From Pseudomonas sp. St316 (GTDB lineage: Bacteria > Pseudomonadota > Gammaproteobacteria > Pseudomonadales > Pseudomonadaceae): a DNA stretch of 64,000 nucleotides. The stretch lies in NCBI RefSeq assembly GCF_018325905.1, contig NZ_AP021901.1, positions 3,410,001 through 3,474,000 on the forward strand. The letters run 5' to 3'. This document shows, one piece after another, positions 27,496 to 35,450 of the stretch (the first letter of the stretch is position 1; every line of letters starts with the position of its first letter). The notes beneath the pieces were generated by a model. The model made no database searches and was not told the DNA's origin. It saw only the letters and a program-made list of their open reading frames with translations. Both the position numbers and the translations under genes were made by a program.

Positions 27496-28514
27496 GCAAC
27501 GTAACCAACACGACGGCTCAGGCGCCCGACGCGCCGAAGAAAAAGCTGACAACCTCCGCGATGATTGCCTCAATTGCTGCTGAAGGCCAGCCAACCCGAT
27601 CCGCACCGTTTGGCCACGCGTTGGCGGCGCTCGCAGACCAGCGCCAGGACATCGTGGGCTTATCGGCTGACTTGTCCAAGTACACCGACCTGCACATCTT
27701 TGCGAAGGCACACCCAGAGCGTTTCTACCAGATGGGCATGGCTGAGCAGTTGTTGATGAGCGCGGCAGCGGGCATGGCTCGGGAGGGGTTCGTACCCTTC
27801 GCCACTACTTACGCGGTGTTTGCTTCGCGCCGGGCCTATGACTTCATCTGCATGGCGATTGCCGAGGAGAACCTCAACGTCAAGATCGTCTGTGGCCTGC
27901 CCGGCCTGACCACCGGGTATGGCCCCAGTCACCAGGCAACGGATGACCTGGCGATATTCCGCGCCATGCCGAACCTGATGATCGTCGACCCCTGCGATGC
28001 CCTGGAAATCGAACAAGCCGTGCCCGCCATTGCCGCGCATCAAGGGCCAGTCTACATGCGGCTACTGCGCGGCAACGTACCGCTGGTGCTCGACGAATAT
28101 GGCTATACATTCGAGATCGGCAAAGCCAAGACTTTGCGTACGGGCAATGAGGTTTTAATCATTTCCACCGGATTGATGACAATGCGCGCTCTGGAAGCGG
28201 CCAAGGAACTGCAGGCTGACGGCGTGGATGTCGCGGTGCTTCACGTCCCCACCATCAAGCCCCTGGATGAGCAGACTATCCTGGCAGAGGCCAGGAAGCC
28301 GGGACGAATGGTAGTGACCGCCGAAAACCACTCCATCATTGGCGGACTGGGCGAAGCGGTGGCAACCGTGCTGTTGCGCAATGGGGTTACGCCGACCTTC
28401 AGGCAAATAGCGCTGCCGGACGCGTTTCTCGATGCGGGCGCACTTCCGACGTTGCATGATCGCTACGGTATTTCCACCCAGGCCGTGTGCGCGCAGATCA
28501 AAGGCTGGTTATAA
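27492..28514 (+). CDS. Transketolase, C-terminal subunit
   Basis: A 340-residue protein matching the pyrimidine-binding and C-terminal domains of transketolase. It carries MGMAEQLLMSAAAGMAREG near 79-97 (with the catalytic Glu), FATTYAVFASRRAYDFI, GPSHQATDDLAIFRAMPN and a C-terminal VTAENHSIIGGLGEAV. It starts by ATGA overlap with the N-subunit stop, indicating coupled synthesis. With the SDR and carrier it forms a four-gene sugar-catabolic operon lacking any kinase, isomerase or aldolase. Confidence 0.85.
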   Translation: MSNVTNTTAQAPDAPKKKLTTSAMIASIAAEGQPTRSAPFGHALAALADQRQDIVGLSADLSKYTDLHIFAKAHPERFYQMGMAEQLLMSAAAGMAREGFVPFATTYAVFASRRAYDFICMAIAEENLNVKIVCGLPGLTTGYGPSHQATDDLAIFRAMPNLMIVDPCDALEIEQAVPAIAAHQGPVYMRLLRGNVPLVLDEYGYTFEIGKAKTLRTGNEVLIISTGLMTMRALEAAKELQADGVDVAVLHVPTIKPLDEQTILAEARKPGRMVVTAENHSIIGGLGEAVATVLLRNGVTPTFRQIALPDAFLDAGALPTLHDRYGISTQAVCAQIKGWL

Positions 28515-28527
28515 AGTTTGAACCTGC

Positions 28528-28549
28528 AAGGGGCTGGAGCCAGCCCCTT
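28528..28549 (+). terminator. Hairpin after transketolase operon
   Basis: A perfect 10-bp stem, AAGGGGCTGG against CCAGCCCCTT, with a 2-nt central loop lies 14 bp past the stop. No T-tract follows, but the stem is G+C-rich and strong. Confidence 0.6.
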
Positions 28550-28654
28550 GGCACGAAGAACCCTGCTTTAACATGCGCCCTTCGAAGCGGGTGCTAGACC
28601 TCTGATTCAGACCAGCGCCCGTGTGGCATCACACTCTCCACTGCGCAATACGGC

Positions 28655-29773
28655 TCAAATCAATTCAGCTAAAGACGCCGGATTGAAGCCCTTCAGATCC
28701 GCGTAATCGCCTTTTTCCACTTTGGCGACCCAATCCTTGTCACTGAGCAGAACACGCCCGACTGCAATCAGATCAAACTCTTCGCGTTCCATGCGCTCGA
28801 CGAGCCGGTCCAGGCTCGCGGGGGTTGATCCCTTGCCGGCAAATGCGTGAGTCACATCGTTATCCAGCCCAACCGAACCGACGCTAATGGTTGTGGCCCC
28901 AGTGACTTTCTTCGCCCAGCCCGCGCAGTTCAGCCCGTCCTCACCATCAATTTCGGGAAACTCAGGGTCCCAGAAGCGTCGCTGCGAGCAATGCAGGACA
29001 TCAACACCCGCTTCGACCAACGGCAGCAGCCAGTCTTCCATCTGTGCAGGGGTCTCGGCGAGGCGCACCCCAAAGTCCTGCTGCTTCCACTGGCTGACGC
29101 GCATGATGATAGGGAATTGCGGGCCGACCGCATGACGAACGGCAGACACGATCTCAGCAGCAAAGCGCGAGCGCTCTTTGATCGTCGGTCCGCCATAACG
29201 ATCAGTGCGCTGATTGGTGCCGGCCCAGAAGAACTGATCGATCAGGTAACCATGAGCCCCATGGATCTCAACGGTGTCGAAACCCAGGCGCTTGGCATCC
29301 GCCGCTGCCTTGGCGAATGCTGCAACGGTGTCGGCAATGTCCTCTTCGCTCATTGCCACACCGCGCGGCTCGTTTGGCGAATCGAGGCCAGATGGGCTTT
29401 CAACCGGCGCATCAGGCGCCCAGCCGCTGACATCACGCACTGCACCGGTGTGCCAGAGTTGCGGTCCCATACGACCACCCACACTGTGAACAGAATCGAT
29501 CACGTTCTTCCATCCGGCCAGCGCTGCCTCACCGTGGAAAAAAGGAATGCCGGAACCGTTACGTGAAGCGGGACGATCGATGACGGTCCCTTCTGACAAA
29601 ATCAATCCCGCCCGACCTTCAGCGCGTCGCCGGTAGTATGCAGCGCTCCCTTCGCCGGGGATGCCCTCTGGCGAAAATTGCCTGGTCATCGGCGCCATGA
29701 CAATCCGGTTTTTCAGCTCAAGCGAGCCGATGGAAAAAGGACGGAATAAAACGCTGGTATCAGGGTTCGACAT
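28655..29773 (-). CDS. Old-yellow-enzyme family NADH:flavin oxidoreductase
   Basis: A 372-residue FMN-dependent ene-reductase. Signs are LKNRIVMAPMTRQFSPEG near the N-terminus, GPQLWHTGAV, the substrate-anion motif GFDTVEIHGAHGYLIDQF (with the His-x-x-His-like pair) near 163-180, and the C-terminal IAVGRVLLSDKDWV. It would reduce activated C=C bonds or nitro groups. It is divergent from an HxlR-type regulator, a frequent pairing for electrophile-responsive reductases. Confidence 0.85.
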   Translation of the reverse strand: MSNPDTSVLFRPFSIGSLELKNRIVMAPMTRQFSPEGIPGEGSAAYYRRRAEGRAGLILSEGTVIDRPASRNGSGIPFFHGEAALAGWKNVIDSVHSVGGRMGPQLWHTGAVRDVSGWAPDAPVESPSGLDSPNEPRGVAMSEEDIADTVAAFAKAAADAKRLGFDTVEIHGAHGYLIDQFFWAGTNQRTDRYGGPTIKERSRFAAEIVSAVRHAVGPQFPIIMRVSQWKQQDFGVRLAETPAQMEDWLLPLVEAGVDVLHCSQRRFWDPEFPEIDGEDGLNCAGWAKKVTGATTISVGSVGLDNDVTHAFAGKGSTPASLDRLVERMEREEFDLIAVGRVLLSDKDWVAKVEKGDYADLKGFNPASLAELI

Positions 29774-29834
29774 TGGATGGACTCCATTTGCTTTGGGAGG
29801 TCACATAAGTATATTTTGTAAACCAAATGTCAAT

Positions 29835-29875
29835 TAGGCACCTAGAGTCGCCTAGGTATACACGAGGAAACCTCG
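29835..29875. promoter_or_regulatory. Inverted repeat and SD-masking hairpin before HxlR gene
   Basis: TAGGC (29835-29839) and GCCTA (29850-29854) form an interrupted palindrome in the OYE/HxlR divergent gap, a candidate operator. Just after it, CGAGG-AAA-CCTCG (29863-29875) forms a 5-bp hairpin that contains the GAGG ribosome site and ends one base before the HxlR start codon. That could limit translation of the regulator. Confidence 0.4.
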
Positions 29876-30256
29876 ATGCTGGAATTAAAGCCGCAATGTT
29901 TTTCGTCGGAGTGCCCAAGCCGGGCGCTGTTCGACCAAATCGCAGATAAGTGGTCAATGATGGTTCTGGCGGTGCTCGATGACGGGCCGCATCGCTTTAA
30001 TGCCATCAGGCGTCGCCTGGAGGGCGTCACTCAGAAGGCACTGACACAGTGCCTGCGACGGCTGGAACGAAATGGGCTCGTCTCGCGCAAGGTCATTTCG
30101 TTTTCGCCTGTGGCGGTCCAGTATGAGATCACTCAACTTGGCCGAACATTGCAGCAACCCTTTCGCGAATTGCACAAATGGACGCTCGACAAATTGCCTG
30201 AGGTTGAAGCGGCCCGGTTGAAGTTTGACGAGGCCGCGCAGGAGCCGACGGTGTAG
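29876..30256 (+). CDS. HxlR-family transcriptional regulator
   Basis: A 126-residue single-domain winged-helix regulator of the HxlR family. It carries SRALFDQIADKWSMMVLAVL (residues 13-32), FNAIRRRLEGVTQKALTQCLRRLERNGL (recognition region) and the wing SPVAVQYEITQLG. The Cys at residue 8 in PQCFSSECP may sense electrophiles or oxidants, as in other HxlR members (inference). It is divergent from the OYE reductase. Confidence 0.85.
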   Translation: MLELKPQCFSSECPSRALFDQIADKWSMMVLAVLDDGPHRFNAIRRRLEGVTQKALTQCLRRLERNGLVSRKVISFSPVAVQYEITQLGRTLQQPFRELHKWTLDKLPEVEAARLKFDEAAQEPTV

Positions 30257-30260
30257 CTCT

Positions 30261-30310
30261 TTCACTGCGCATCGTGGCTAGCGTCCTGCCAATACCACGA
30301 TGCCAGTGAA
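30261..30310. terminator. Strong hairpin between convergent HxlR and OprD genes
   Basis: TTCACTG (30261-30267) plus CATCGTGG (30270-30277) pair with CCACGATG (30295-30302) plus CAGTGAA (30304-30310): 15 bp of stem with a small internal asymmetry. It lies 5 bp after the HxlR stop and could serve both genes. Confidence 0.55.
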
Positions 30311-30380
30311 TGCCGTGACCAGGAAAGTAGCGGCCTATCTGAGAACCGTCGACTCATCCAGGGGGGCGAGCGAAAGGGAC

Positions 30381-31661
30381 TTATAGCAGCGAGATGGGGT
30401 AATTAATGAAAATCCGGTTTTCATCGAACTCATTGGTGCTGAAGTCCCGACGAATCGATGCGTTACGCCATTTCACGTTGAGGCTTTTCAGCGCGCCGCT
30501 CTGCACGGTATAGGCCAGTTCGGTTTCACGGCCCCATTCCTTGCCATCGTCAACGGTGGCGGTGTGCACGTTGTCGCCGCTGATGTAGCGGTTCATCAGG
30601 GTCAGGCCCGGCACGCCGACGGCGGCGAAGTTGAAGTCGTGGCGCAGTTGCCAGGATTTTTCCTTGGCATTGTCATAACTGGAGTTGTAGCTGTCGTTGG
30701 CCAGGGTGCCGCCGCTGGTGCCGTTGACGCGCATCCAGGCATCGTCGCCACCGACTTTTTGCAGGCCGACATAGAAGGTGTTGCCACCGTATTTGGCCGA
30801 GAGCATCGCGAACGTAGTTTTGTTGTCCAAGTCGCCGGCCAGGGCGCTGCCGTCTTCCTTGCCGATGAAGTAGCCGAGGTTGGCGCCCAAGGTCCAGTCG
30901 CCGATGGGCTGGCTGTGGGTCAGGTTGAAATATTGCTGCTGGTAGATATCGGACAGTTCGGAGTACCAGACGCCGACCTGGGTGCGTTTTTCGTTGAAGG
31001 CGTATTCACCGCCGCCGAAGTTGAAACGGTCGGAGGTGAACGCGCCGCGGCCGTTCATCGACATGTCTTCCATGCTCGCGTCGTTGCGCGGGCTGTTGGC
31101 GCGGAACTGGCCGCCGTAGAGGGTCAGGCCGCTGATTTCGGTGGAAGTCACCTGGCCGCCACGGAAGGTTTGCGGCAGGGAACGACCGTCGTCGGAACGC
31201 AGGATCGGCAGCACCGGCATCCACTCGCCGACCTTCAGCTCGGTCTTCGACACCTTGGCCTTGAGGGCCACGCCCAGGCGCCCGAAGTCATCGGCCGGGC
31301 GACCGTCGTCGTGCACCGGCAGCAGTTGTGTACCTGTCGTGCCACGGCCGCCGTCGAGCTTGAGCGAGTACGTGCCCAGCACATCCACGCCGAAACCGAC
31401 CACGCCCTGGGTGAAACCGGACTTGGCATCGAGGATGAAGCTCTGGGTCCATTCCTCGGCTTTGCCCTGGGCGGCGTTCGGGTTGGTGAAGTTACGGTTG
31501 AAGTAGGCGTTGCGCAGGTTCAGCGTGGCCTTGGCGTCATCGACAAAACCACTACTTTGATCGGCTTGAACAGCGGCTGACGAAGCCGCGCAGAACACAA
31601 AAGTCAGGCTGATCAGAGATTGATGTGCAGGCACGCTGCAGAAAATACCAGAGTAGCGCAT
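30381..31661 (-). CDS. OprD-family outer-membrane porin
   Basis: A 426-residue OprD-type porin for uptake of small carboxylates or aromatics. It has a signal peptide (about 1-34, ending VQA), then GFVDDAKATLNLRNAYFNRNF, the standard OprD mature start, and WTQSFILDAKSGFTQG. The C-terminus is a beta-strand but ends SLL rather than the usual aromatic. ATG 31661 has GAGAA upstream; a GTG at 31673 is an alternative. It follows the IclR-led operon on the same strand after 285 bp and probably imports its substrate. Confidence 0.85.
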   Translation of the reverse strand: MRYSGIFCSVPAHQSLISLTFVFCAASSAAVQADQSSGFVDDAKATLNLRNAYFNRNFTNPNAAQGKAEEWTQSFILDAKSGFTQGVVGFGVDVLGTYSLKLDGGRGTTGTQLLPVHDDGRPADDFGRLGVALKAKVSKTELKVGEWMPVLPILRSDDGRSLPQTFRGGQVTSTEISGLTLYGGQFRANSPRNDASMEDMSMNGRGAFTSDRFNFGGGEYAFNEKRTQVGVWYSELSDIYQQQYFNLTHSQPIGDWTLGANLGYFIGKEDGSALAGDLDNKTTFAMLSAKYGGNTFYVGLQKVGGDDAWMRVNGTSGGTLANDSYNSSYDNAKEKSWQLRHDFNFAAVGVPGLTLMNRYISGDNVHTATVDDGKEWGRETELAYTVQSGALKSLNVKWRNASIRRDFSTNEFDENRIFINYPISLL

Positions 31662-31946
31662 GATGTTTCTCACAATGAGTTATTGTTGTTTTCGTTGCGA
31701 TTTTCAGCTCGTTATTCAACCTGAACACAGGCACTTCGAAGAGCTAACTTCCGGGTAATTGCTGGGAACACTATCTGTCTCGTATTAGCCCTTTATTGAG
31801 CAACTTGATAATTGGTTAATATTCACCTCAAACAAAACCCGAGCGTGCGCAAGCGCGAGCCTGACTCGATGCCTGTAATGGCACGCTCGTATGGAATTGC
31901 GTGAGAACAACGACTGAATGTTAAAACGTGATAGAACGCTCGGTGA
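31662..31946. other. Promoter region of OprD gene, no gene seen
   Basis: A 285-bp, relatively A+T-rich gap between the end of the DUF gene and the porin start on the same strand. I find no coding sequence and no convincing hairpin. It probably holds the porin's own promoter. Confidence 0.4.
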
Positions 31947-32642
31947 TCAGCCCGCACTCCCCGGCGTTTTGCAGCGTGTGTATTCCAATTGATAAAGCGT
32001 GGTTTCTGATCCCGTCGATTGGCCCTCCAACAGCCGTTGCAGCTCAACCAAAAAAAACTCGCCAGCGACACGGACGTAGTCGGGCGCACAGCCTTCGATC
32101 ATGACGATCCAGGCCGGTATTTGGGTCCCTTCGGCACGGGCTTTTTTCTCTGCGGTTTCAACCTTGCTCACGGCCTCATCAGCCACACACAAATGCACGC
32201 CCGTAATACCCTGCTTATCAGCAAAGGGAGGAAGCACACGTTGGCGCAATGCGTCTGAAATCGATTGATGCTGCCCTTCGACAACATCGAAACGAACCGT
32301 TAACAAATACGCGCCCTGCCCCACACCGCTGGTATAAGTGACCTCGCAAATGGATCGCGCGACGTTGCGATAGGACTTCACTGACTGCTGGGTCCATGCC
32401 GTCGGCGTGTTGAGACGCGATAAATAATCCTCCCCTCCCAACACCTGAACAGTATCAGCCTCATAGAGGTTGAAATAGGTCGGCCCTGCATCCAAAGCGA
32501 TGTATCGGCGCCCGCGCAAAAAACCCGGAATTGCGGCCCGCTCAGGCATGTGCTCACGGTTGTGCCACTCATAGAACTCATCCCGCGCTGCGGGCAAAAG
32601 ATCATGCCAGATCGCGACTACACCTGTTCCTGCAAAGCTCAT
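31947..32642 (-). CDS. Conserved protein, DUF4286-like, possible two-domain alpha/beta barrel
   Basis: A 231-residue cytoplasmic protein of unknown function. The N-terminal half carries GVVAIWHDLLPAARDEFYEW and HNREHMPERAAIPGFLRGRR, with the sequence W-H-N-x-E-H-M typical of small dimeric alpha/beta-barrel (EthD/DUF4286-like) proteins. The second half appears to be a diverged repeat of the same fold. It is the fourth gene of the IclR operon, 20 bp after the FAH gene. Such proteins accompany catabolic clusters and may act on or bind a pathway intermediate. Confidence 0.55.
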   Translation of the reverse strand: MSFAGTGVVAIWHDLLPAARDEFYEWHNREHMPERAAIPGFLRGRRYIALDAGPTYFNLYEADTVQVLGGEDYLSRLNTPTAWTQQSVKSYRNVARSICEVTYTSGVGQGAYLLTVRFDVVEGQHQSISDALRQRVLPPFADKQGITGVHLCVADEAVSKVETAEKKARAEGTQIPAWIVMIEGCAPDYVRVAGEFFLVELQRLLEGQSTGSETTLYQLEYTRCKTPGSAG

Positions 32643-32662
32643 AGCGTTTCCTCTAGCGATAG

Positions 32663-33556
32663 TCAGTCAATATTGGGATGGCGACCGGCGCCCCATGCGG
32701 CCCCCATTTGCGCAACGTAAGGAACCACGGTCTGAAATTGTTCACCCAGCCCTTGCCCACCGACACGCATGGTGTCACCCGCCTTGAGGAATACCGGTGG
32801 CTTCTGTCCGAGCCCCACACCGGGTGGCGTACCGGTAATAATGACGTCACCCGGCATGAGCGGCATGAAGCGACTGAGGTACGCGACAATATGTGCAACG
32901 CTGAAAATCATCGTACGGGTATTGCCGGTTTGAAGACGTTTGCCGTTCACGTCGAGCCAGAGGTCGAGCGCCTGCGGATCGCTAATTTCGTCACGGGTGA
33001 CCAGCCAAGGTCCGAGAGGTGCGAAAGAAAAACCGCTTTTCCCCTTGGTCCACTGACCTTCGTACTCAAGCTGATAAGCCCGCTCGGAAACATCATTGGC
33101 CAGGCAATAACCGGCAATGTGATTCAAGGCCTGCGACTCATCAATCTGCCAGGCAGGCGTACCGATGACGATGGCCAGTTCGACTTCCCAATCAAGCTTC
33201 TGCGCCCCCGTTGGTAGAATGACCGGGTCGTTGGGTCCGCTGATGGAAGCAGTGTGTTTGTTGAAGACCACCGGCTGGCTCGGGATAGGTGTATTCGTTT
33301 CAGCCGCGTGATCGGAGTAGTTCAGACCGATGCAAATCAGGTTCGGTACGCTGCCTACGCAAGGACCAAGACGTGTACCCGGCGTCACCACCGGCAGCTT
33401 TTCAACGTCAACAGCGCGCAGTTTTTCAAGCACTGTCGGGCTCAGGGCCGATGCATCGATGTCGTCGACAATACCCGACAGGTCTCGCACGACCCCTTGC
33501 GAATCCAAAACTCCCGGCTGTTCCTGCCCCGGTAAACCAAAACGAACTAAGCGCAT
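32663..33556 (-). CDS. Fumarylacetoacetate hydrolase-family protein
   Basis: A 297-residue FAH-fold enzyme. The catalytic domain (about 70-285) starts with CIGLNYSDHAAE. Metal-binding acidic residues are in KLDWEVELAIVIG, and GYCLANDVSERAYQLE corresponds to the family's second acidic site. A C-terminal GDVIITGTPPGVG is also typical. It hydrolyses or decarboxylates a 2-oxo acid with Mg or Mn. GGAGGAG precedes the ATG. It lies 3 bp after the hydratase gene, so the two are translated from one message. Confidence 0.8.
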   Translation of the reverse strand: MRLVRFGLPGQEQPGVLDSQGVVRDLSGIVDDIDASALSPTVLEKLRAVDVEKLPVVTPGTRLGPCVGSVPNLICIGLNYSDHAAETNTPIPSQPVVFNKHTASISGPNDPVILPTGAQKLDWEVELAIVIGTPAWQIDESQALNHIAGYCLANDVSERAYQLEYEGQWTKGKSGFSFAPLGPWLVTRDEISDPQALDLWLDVNGKRLQTGNTRTMIFSVAHIVAYLSRFMPLMPGDVIITGTPPGVGLGQKPPVFLKAGDTMRVGGQGLGEQFQTVVPYVAQMGAAWGAGRHPNID

Positions 33557-33559
33557 TTG

Positions 33560-34360
33560 TTACTCCTCCAGCGTTGAGAAATTGACAGACAATGAGCCTG
33601 CTTCGCCGAACTGAATATGCAGCGGCTGATTAACAGGCACATCGAGAACACCTGCATAGGACCCGGTGATAACCACCTGCCCGGCTTGCAGCCCTATCCC
33701 TTGTGTAGACAGAAAATTGGCCAGCCATACGATCGGCAACAGCGGATCCCCGTCCGGATGGCGGCCCTTGATATTCAGGAGCGCTGCCGTTGCATCGCTC
33801 AGGGTGATATCCAGTTCAGAGGGCATGCTGGCAGGGTTCGACAGCGTGATTGGCGCCCCAAGTACCAGACCGTGATTGAATAGACCATCCGCGAGCAATT
33901 GCTCAAACGGCAGTGTCTGTGGATCGGTGTAACGGCAGTCAATCACTTCCAATGCCAAGCACACATCGCTGATCGCAGCAACGATCTGTTCAGCGGTATA
34001 AGGCTCGACACGTGCCGGTAAATCCTGGGCCAGGACGCACGCCAGTTCGGGCTCGATGCGCGCCTTATCGGCCTCGGCGGCCAGTCGATAACGTTCGCCT
34101 TTTACAATGCTGTCACTGTAGATCGGGGCAACGATCCACTTGCCAGCTGGGGGTAATGCACATTTCCACCCTCCCACGGTTTTCCCAGCCAATAGCCCCA
34201 CATGCTGCTGGATGGCAAAACCTTGTGCGAGGTTGGTAGGCAGGTTCGGACCTGGCAAGGATGCCAGCCGTCCCCCCTCCTGCCGTGCACGGACCAGAGC
34301 GGCAGCGGCGACTTCCAGCCCAGCTCCCGCCTTGGCCCACGCAGGTGCGAGTTGGCTCAT
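33560..34360 (-). CDS. 2-keto-4-pentenoate hydratase-family enzyme
   Basis: A 266-residue member of the hydratase/decarboxylase side of the FAH superfamily. It carries IEPELACVLAQDLP (metal ligands), ISDVCLALEVIDCRY and VITGSYAGVLDVPVNQ. It would hydrate a 2-oxo-4-enoate of the meta-cleavage kind. The start at 34360 overlaps the IclR gene stop (ATGA) and has GGAG upstream. Adjacent FAH and hydratase genes suggest the lower part of a ring-cleavage pathway, but no dioxygenase is in the window. Confidence 0.8.
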   Translation of the reverse strand: MSQLAPAWAKAGAGLEVAAAALVRARQEGGRLASLPGPNLPTNLAQGFAIQQHVGLLAGKTVGGWKCALPPAGKWIVAPIYSDSIVKGERYRLAAEADKARIEPELACVLAQDLPARVEPYTAEQIVAAISDVCLALEVIDCRYTDPQTLPFEQLLADGLFNHGLVLGAPITLSNPASMPSELDITLSDATAALLNIKGRHPDGDPLLPIVWLANFLSTQGIGLQAGQVVITGSYAGVLDVPVNQPLHIQFGEAGSLSVNFSTLEE

Positions 34361-35163
34361 ACGTTCTCCGAATGCACACTGTTCTGGCGTGGCCAAACCG
34401 TACCCAGCTTGTTGGCTGCGTCTTCCAGCAGGGCATGCAACTCGTCATAACGTTCAGGCTGCATACGCAAGACCGGGCCAGCGATACTCATCGTGCCCAC
34501 CACAACGCCGGACGGAATCAGCTTGACCGGCACGGCAATCGCCCAGACACCCACCTCGGCTTCTTCAATGACCAAGCCATACCCGCGCTTTCGGGTCAGC
34601 GCCAGTTCGGCCAACAAGCCTTCGATACTGTTGATCGCTTTCGGCCCCTGACCTATCCCGGCGTCAGCTTTTCCCAGGCCACTGCGTAGCGCATGCTCAA
34701 TGGCCAGTTCATCAGGCATTGATGCCAGCCAGGCTTTGCCATTGGCGGTGGCGTAGAGATTGATCGGTTTATCCATGGCCGGCGAATACATGAGCCCCGG
34801 CGCGGCGCCTTGGGCCGAAGACAGCCAGGACAAGGTGCCCTCGTTGACCACTGTCAGCCGCACCAACTCATGACATTGAACAGCCACTTGCTCAATGATC
34901 GGCTGGACCAACTCAGGCAAGCCAATACCATGTAAATAACGCTGCCCCAGCAGTGCCAGCTTCAGGGTCAAGCGGTATTGCGAGGTGGCTTCATCCTGCT
35001 CTGCCCATCCTTGCTCGACTAACTGAGCAAGCACTCGATGAGCGGGCCCCTTTTCCAAGCCCAACTCAGCGGCGATATCGGACATCCGCATCCAGCGAGC
35101 TTCGCGAGCCAGCAGCTCAATAGCCTCCAGGCAACGGTCAACAGCTCCTTTGACGACTCTCAT
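34357..35163 (-). CDS. IclR-family transcriptional regulator
   Basis: A 268-residue IclR regulator with an N-terminal winged HTH (about 5-65; MSDIAAELGLEKGPAHRVLAQL) and a C-terminal effector domain (about 80-260). It is the first gene of the operon hydratase-FAH-DUF-(OprD), so it is autoregulated along with its targets. The upstream palindrome at 35216-35236 is the obvious binding site. Confidence 0.85.
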   Translation of the reverse strand: MRVVKGAVDRCLEAIELLAREARWMRMSDIAAELGLEKGPAHRVLAQLVEQGWAEQDEATSQYRLTLKLALLGQRYLHGIGLPELVQPIIEQVAVQCHELVRLTVVNEGTLSWLSSAQGAAPGLMYSPAMDKPINLYATANGKAWLASMPDELAIEHALRSGLGKADAGIGQGPKAINSIEGLLAELALTRKRGYGLVIEEAEVGVWAIAVPVKLIPSGVVVGTMSIAGPVLRMQPERYDELHALLEDAANKLGTVWPRQNSVHSENV

Positions 35164-35215
35164 ATTTTTCTCGACTTATCTTTGACAATGAGGTGAATGT
35201 GAGCAACATTGTTCG

Positions 35216-35236
35216 TATTGGAACGACGTTCCAATA
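35216..35236. promoter_or_regulatory. Perfect 21-bp palindrome, probable IclR operator
   Basis: The sequence TATTGGAAC-GAC-GTTCCAATA has 9-bp perfect arms. IclR-family proteins such as AllR bind related TTGGAA...TTCCAA sites (family knowledge). It lies 52 bp upstream of the IclR start codon, a position suited to controlling the operon. Confidence 0.7.
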
Positions 35237-35345
35237 GTATGCAGGCGTCACCCGATAAGTCAAACCCGCTGCACCTGATTGGCCTTGTCGAGACAGAGCT
35301 GGCCACGCAGGCGGGTTTCAGGACTCAGGGGCGCCTGACGGATAT

Positions 35346-35370
35346 AAAAAACCGAACCCTTTGGATTCGG
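35346..35370 (-). terminator. Rho-independent terminator of FAH-type dehydratase gene
   Basis: On the minus strand CCGAATCC-AAA-GGGTTCGG forms an 8-bp stem (one G-U pair) followed directly by TTTTTT. It lies 80 bp downstream of the gene ending at 35451. This is the clearest intrinsic terminator in the window. Confidence 0.8.
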
Positions 35371-35450
35371 CTCTTTTATCAATAGACGTGCACCTGCGTA
35401 TGTTCAATCTTTGCGGAAGAACGCCCATGCATTTCACCACCGCGCCTTAC

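Noticed and set aside
30564..31580. A 338-residue plus-strand ORF over the porin gene
   Set aside because: Antisense shadow rich in Ala/Gly/Val; the minus frame is a standard OprD porin with signal peptide.
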